The translations under genes were made by a program, and so were the position numbers. From the NCBI GenBank assembly GCA_016550415.1, contig JABXGU010000066.1:1-5791 (forward strand): a stretch of DNA of 5,791 bases, read 5' to 3'. Positions 5,037 through 5,791 of this stretch are shown piece after piece (positions within the stretch are counted from its first letter, which is position 1; the number at the start of each line of letters is the position of its first letter). Source of the DNA: an archaeon. GTDB taxonomy: Archaea > Asgardarchaeota > Hermodarchaeia > Hermodarchaeales > Hermodarchaeaceae. The notes beneath the pieces are model-generated. The model saw only the letters and a list, made by a program, of their open reading frames with translations, searched no databases and was not told where the DNA came from.

Positions 5037-5791
5037 ATGGGAAAAACAAGTAAGACTACATCATCTAAAGCAACCGTACATTCTGAAAAAGGTAGTGTAA
5101 TTCGACGTGGGGAAGTTGCTGAATTTTTCCGCAAACGGACTCAGCTTGTAGGCTTTTCCATGGAACTACACAAGTTCACCCAATATGTTGCAGAGTTTAG
5201 TGATAATGCTCTTGATGCCATTGAAACCTATTATTGGAAGTTAGCTGCCAAACACTCTAAGGGCGGACGCTACAAAATCTTGTTACCTGAGCCGCCTACA
5301 GAGGTCACCTATTCGACTCTGCCACAGCCCCTAAAGGTTAATCGACGACGTTCATTAACTTCAACTACAATTTCTGAACGAGTGAAACGTTTGGTTTCCC
5401 CCATTCGCAACATTATCAACAAGGAACCAGTTCTGCTGATGGTTCTCCAAGAACTGGAGAAGCCTGATATCCTTCCCAGTGAGGTGGGCGGTCGCAACCT
5501 GCTGATGTACAGCTTTGAAGCAATTGATACTGGTATTGGCATGACCAAGCGAGACTTACAGCAATTTGGTCTTTATCTTGCCAGTAGTAAGAGTTACCAA
5601 CTTCGACAGACACGTGGAAGTCAGGGCTTTGGAGCCTCCAGTGCTTTTAGCGATGCCCAAAATACAACAGGGCGTCCAATCATTGTTGCCACCAGACATC
5701 CAACTGAAAGGCAGGGCTATTCCTCTACTTTCTTCACAACAGGTAAGAACCAGAAGGAGTATGTACTCCCAGAAACTGCTCTTCCCCTTTC
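5037..5791 (+). CDS. top6B: DNA topoisomerase VI subunit B, N-terminal ATPase region (3' end outside window)
   Basis: 251 residues are visible; the frame is open at the window end. Topo VI is the archaeal A2B2 type IIB enzyme that relaxes and decatenates DNA; subunit B binds and hydrolyses ATP. Visible GHKL elements: the family-typical EFFRKRTQLVGF (29-40), N-box EFSDNALDA (53-61) with catalytic E53 and Mg-binding N57, G1 box DTGIGM (164-169), SSK (183-185), and RQTRGSQGFG (190-199) with the glycine lid, then ASSAFSDAQNTTGRP (200-214) matching the following helix and strand. The start ATG is fixed by an in-frame stop at 5028. A basic 22-residue tail precedes the fold. Between N-box and G1 there are about 100 residues where family members have about 30, an insertion of about 65 (roughly 66-130) with an RRR cluster. 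A divergent paralogue is possible. The subunit A gene is expected next but is not visible. Confidence 0.85.
   Translation, partial: MGKTSKTTSSKATVHSEKGSVIRRGEVAEFFRKRTQLVGFSMELHKFTQYVAEFSDNALDAIETYYWKLAAKHSKGGRYKILLPEPPTEVTYSTLPQPLKVNRRRSLTSTTISERVKRLVSPIRNIINKEPVLLMVLQELEKPDILPSEVGGRNLLMYSFEAIDTGIGMTKRDLQQFGLYLASSKSYQLRQTRGSQGFGASSAFSDAQNTTGRPIIVATRHPTERQGYSSTFFTTGKNQKEYVLPETALPL

Noticed and set aside
5309..5613. Minus-strand frames of 79 and 65 residues at the window end
   Set aside because: The plus strand here carries the GHKL motifs of topoisomerase VI B in one uninterrupted frame.
1..5791. CRISPR array, tRNA, rRNA, insertion sequence or defence system
   Set aside because: No regularly spaced repeats, cloverleaf-like sequence, transposase motif or terminal inverted repeats were seen on reading both strands.

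Overview
The window looks like ordinary chromosomal DNA from an archaeon, most probably an Asgard archaeon (Thor- or Heimdall-like). The reasons are a eukaryote-like Rab/Ran-type small GTPase, a type IIB topoisomerase (topo VI) B subunit, a 9-TM presenilin/signal-peptide-peptidase-like gene, a solute-binding protein anchored by a C-terminal membrane helix instead of a lipobox, and BRE/TATA-like promoter elements. This lineage call is an inference from gene content; no rRNA or tRNA is present to confirm it.

Layout, left to right: (1) 1-1226 (+), the 3' part of a family 5 (peptide/oligosaccharide-type) ABC solute-binding protein. Its visible part contains the end of one binding domain followed by the beginning of a second copy and a C-terminal membrane anchor. 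A textbook-quality hairpin plus T-run terminator follows. (2) 1424-2320 (+), a nine-helix membrane protein with a GxGD motif, a preceding membrane Asp and a PxLP motif, called as a presenilin-type intramembrane aspartyl protease. (3) 2423-3007 (+), a Ras-superfamily GTPase with all five G boxes, started by TTG and preceded by a BRE/TATA-like element. (4) 3059-3520 (-), a short NfeD-type membrane protein with a C-terminal OB fold, convergent with the GTPase. (5) 3632-4852 (+), an M20 family zinc peptidase/deacylase, divergent from NfeD. (6) 5037-5791 (+), the N-terminal ATPase (GHKL) region of topoisomerase VI subunit B, cut by the window end and carrying a roughly 65-residue insertion.

The genes do not form one operon: every gene has its own intergenic space of about 50-200 bp and the strand changes twice. 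Functionally they are a mixture of nutrient uptake (SBP), membrane proteolysis/quality control (presenilin-like, NfeD), GTPase signalling or trafficking, amide hydrolysis (M20) and DNA topology (topo VI). I see no mobile element, CRISPR array, RNA gene or defence island. The most unusual points are the one-and-a-half-copy SBP, the presenilin-like protease beside a Rab-like GTPase, and the inserted segment and Hsp90-like G1 box in the topo VI B subunit.
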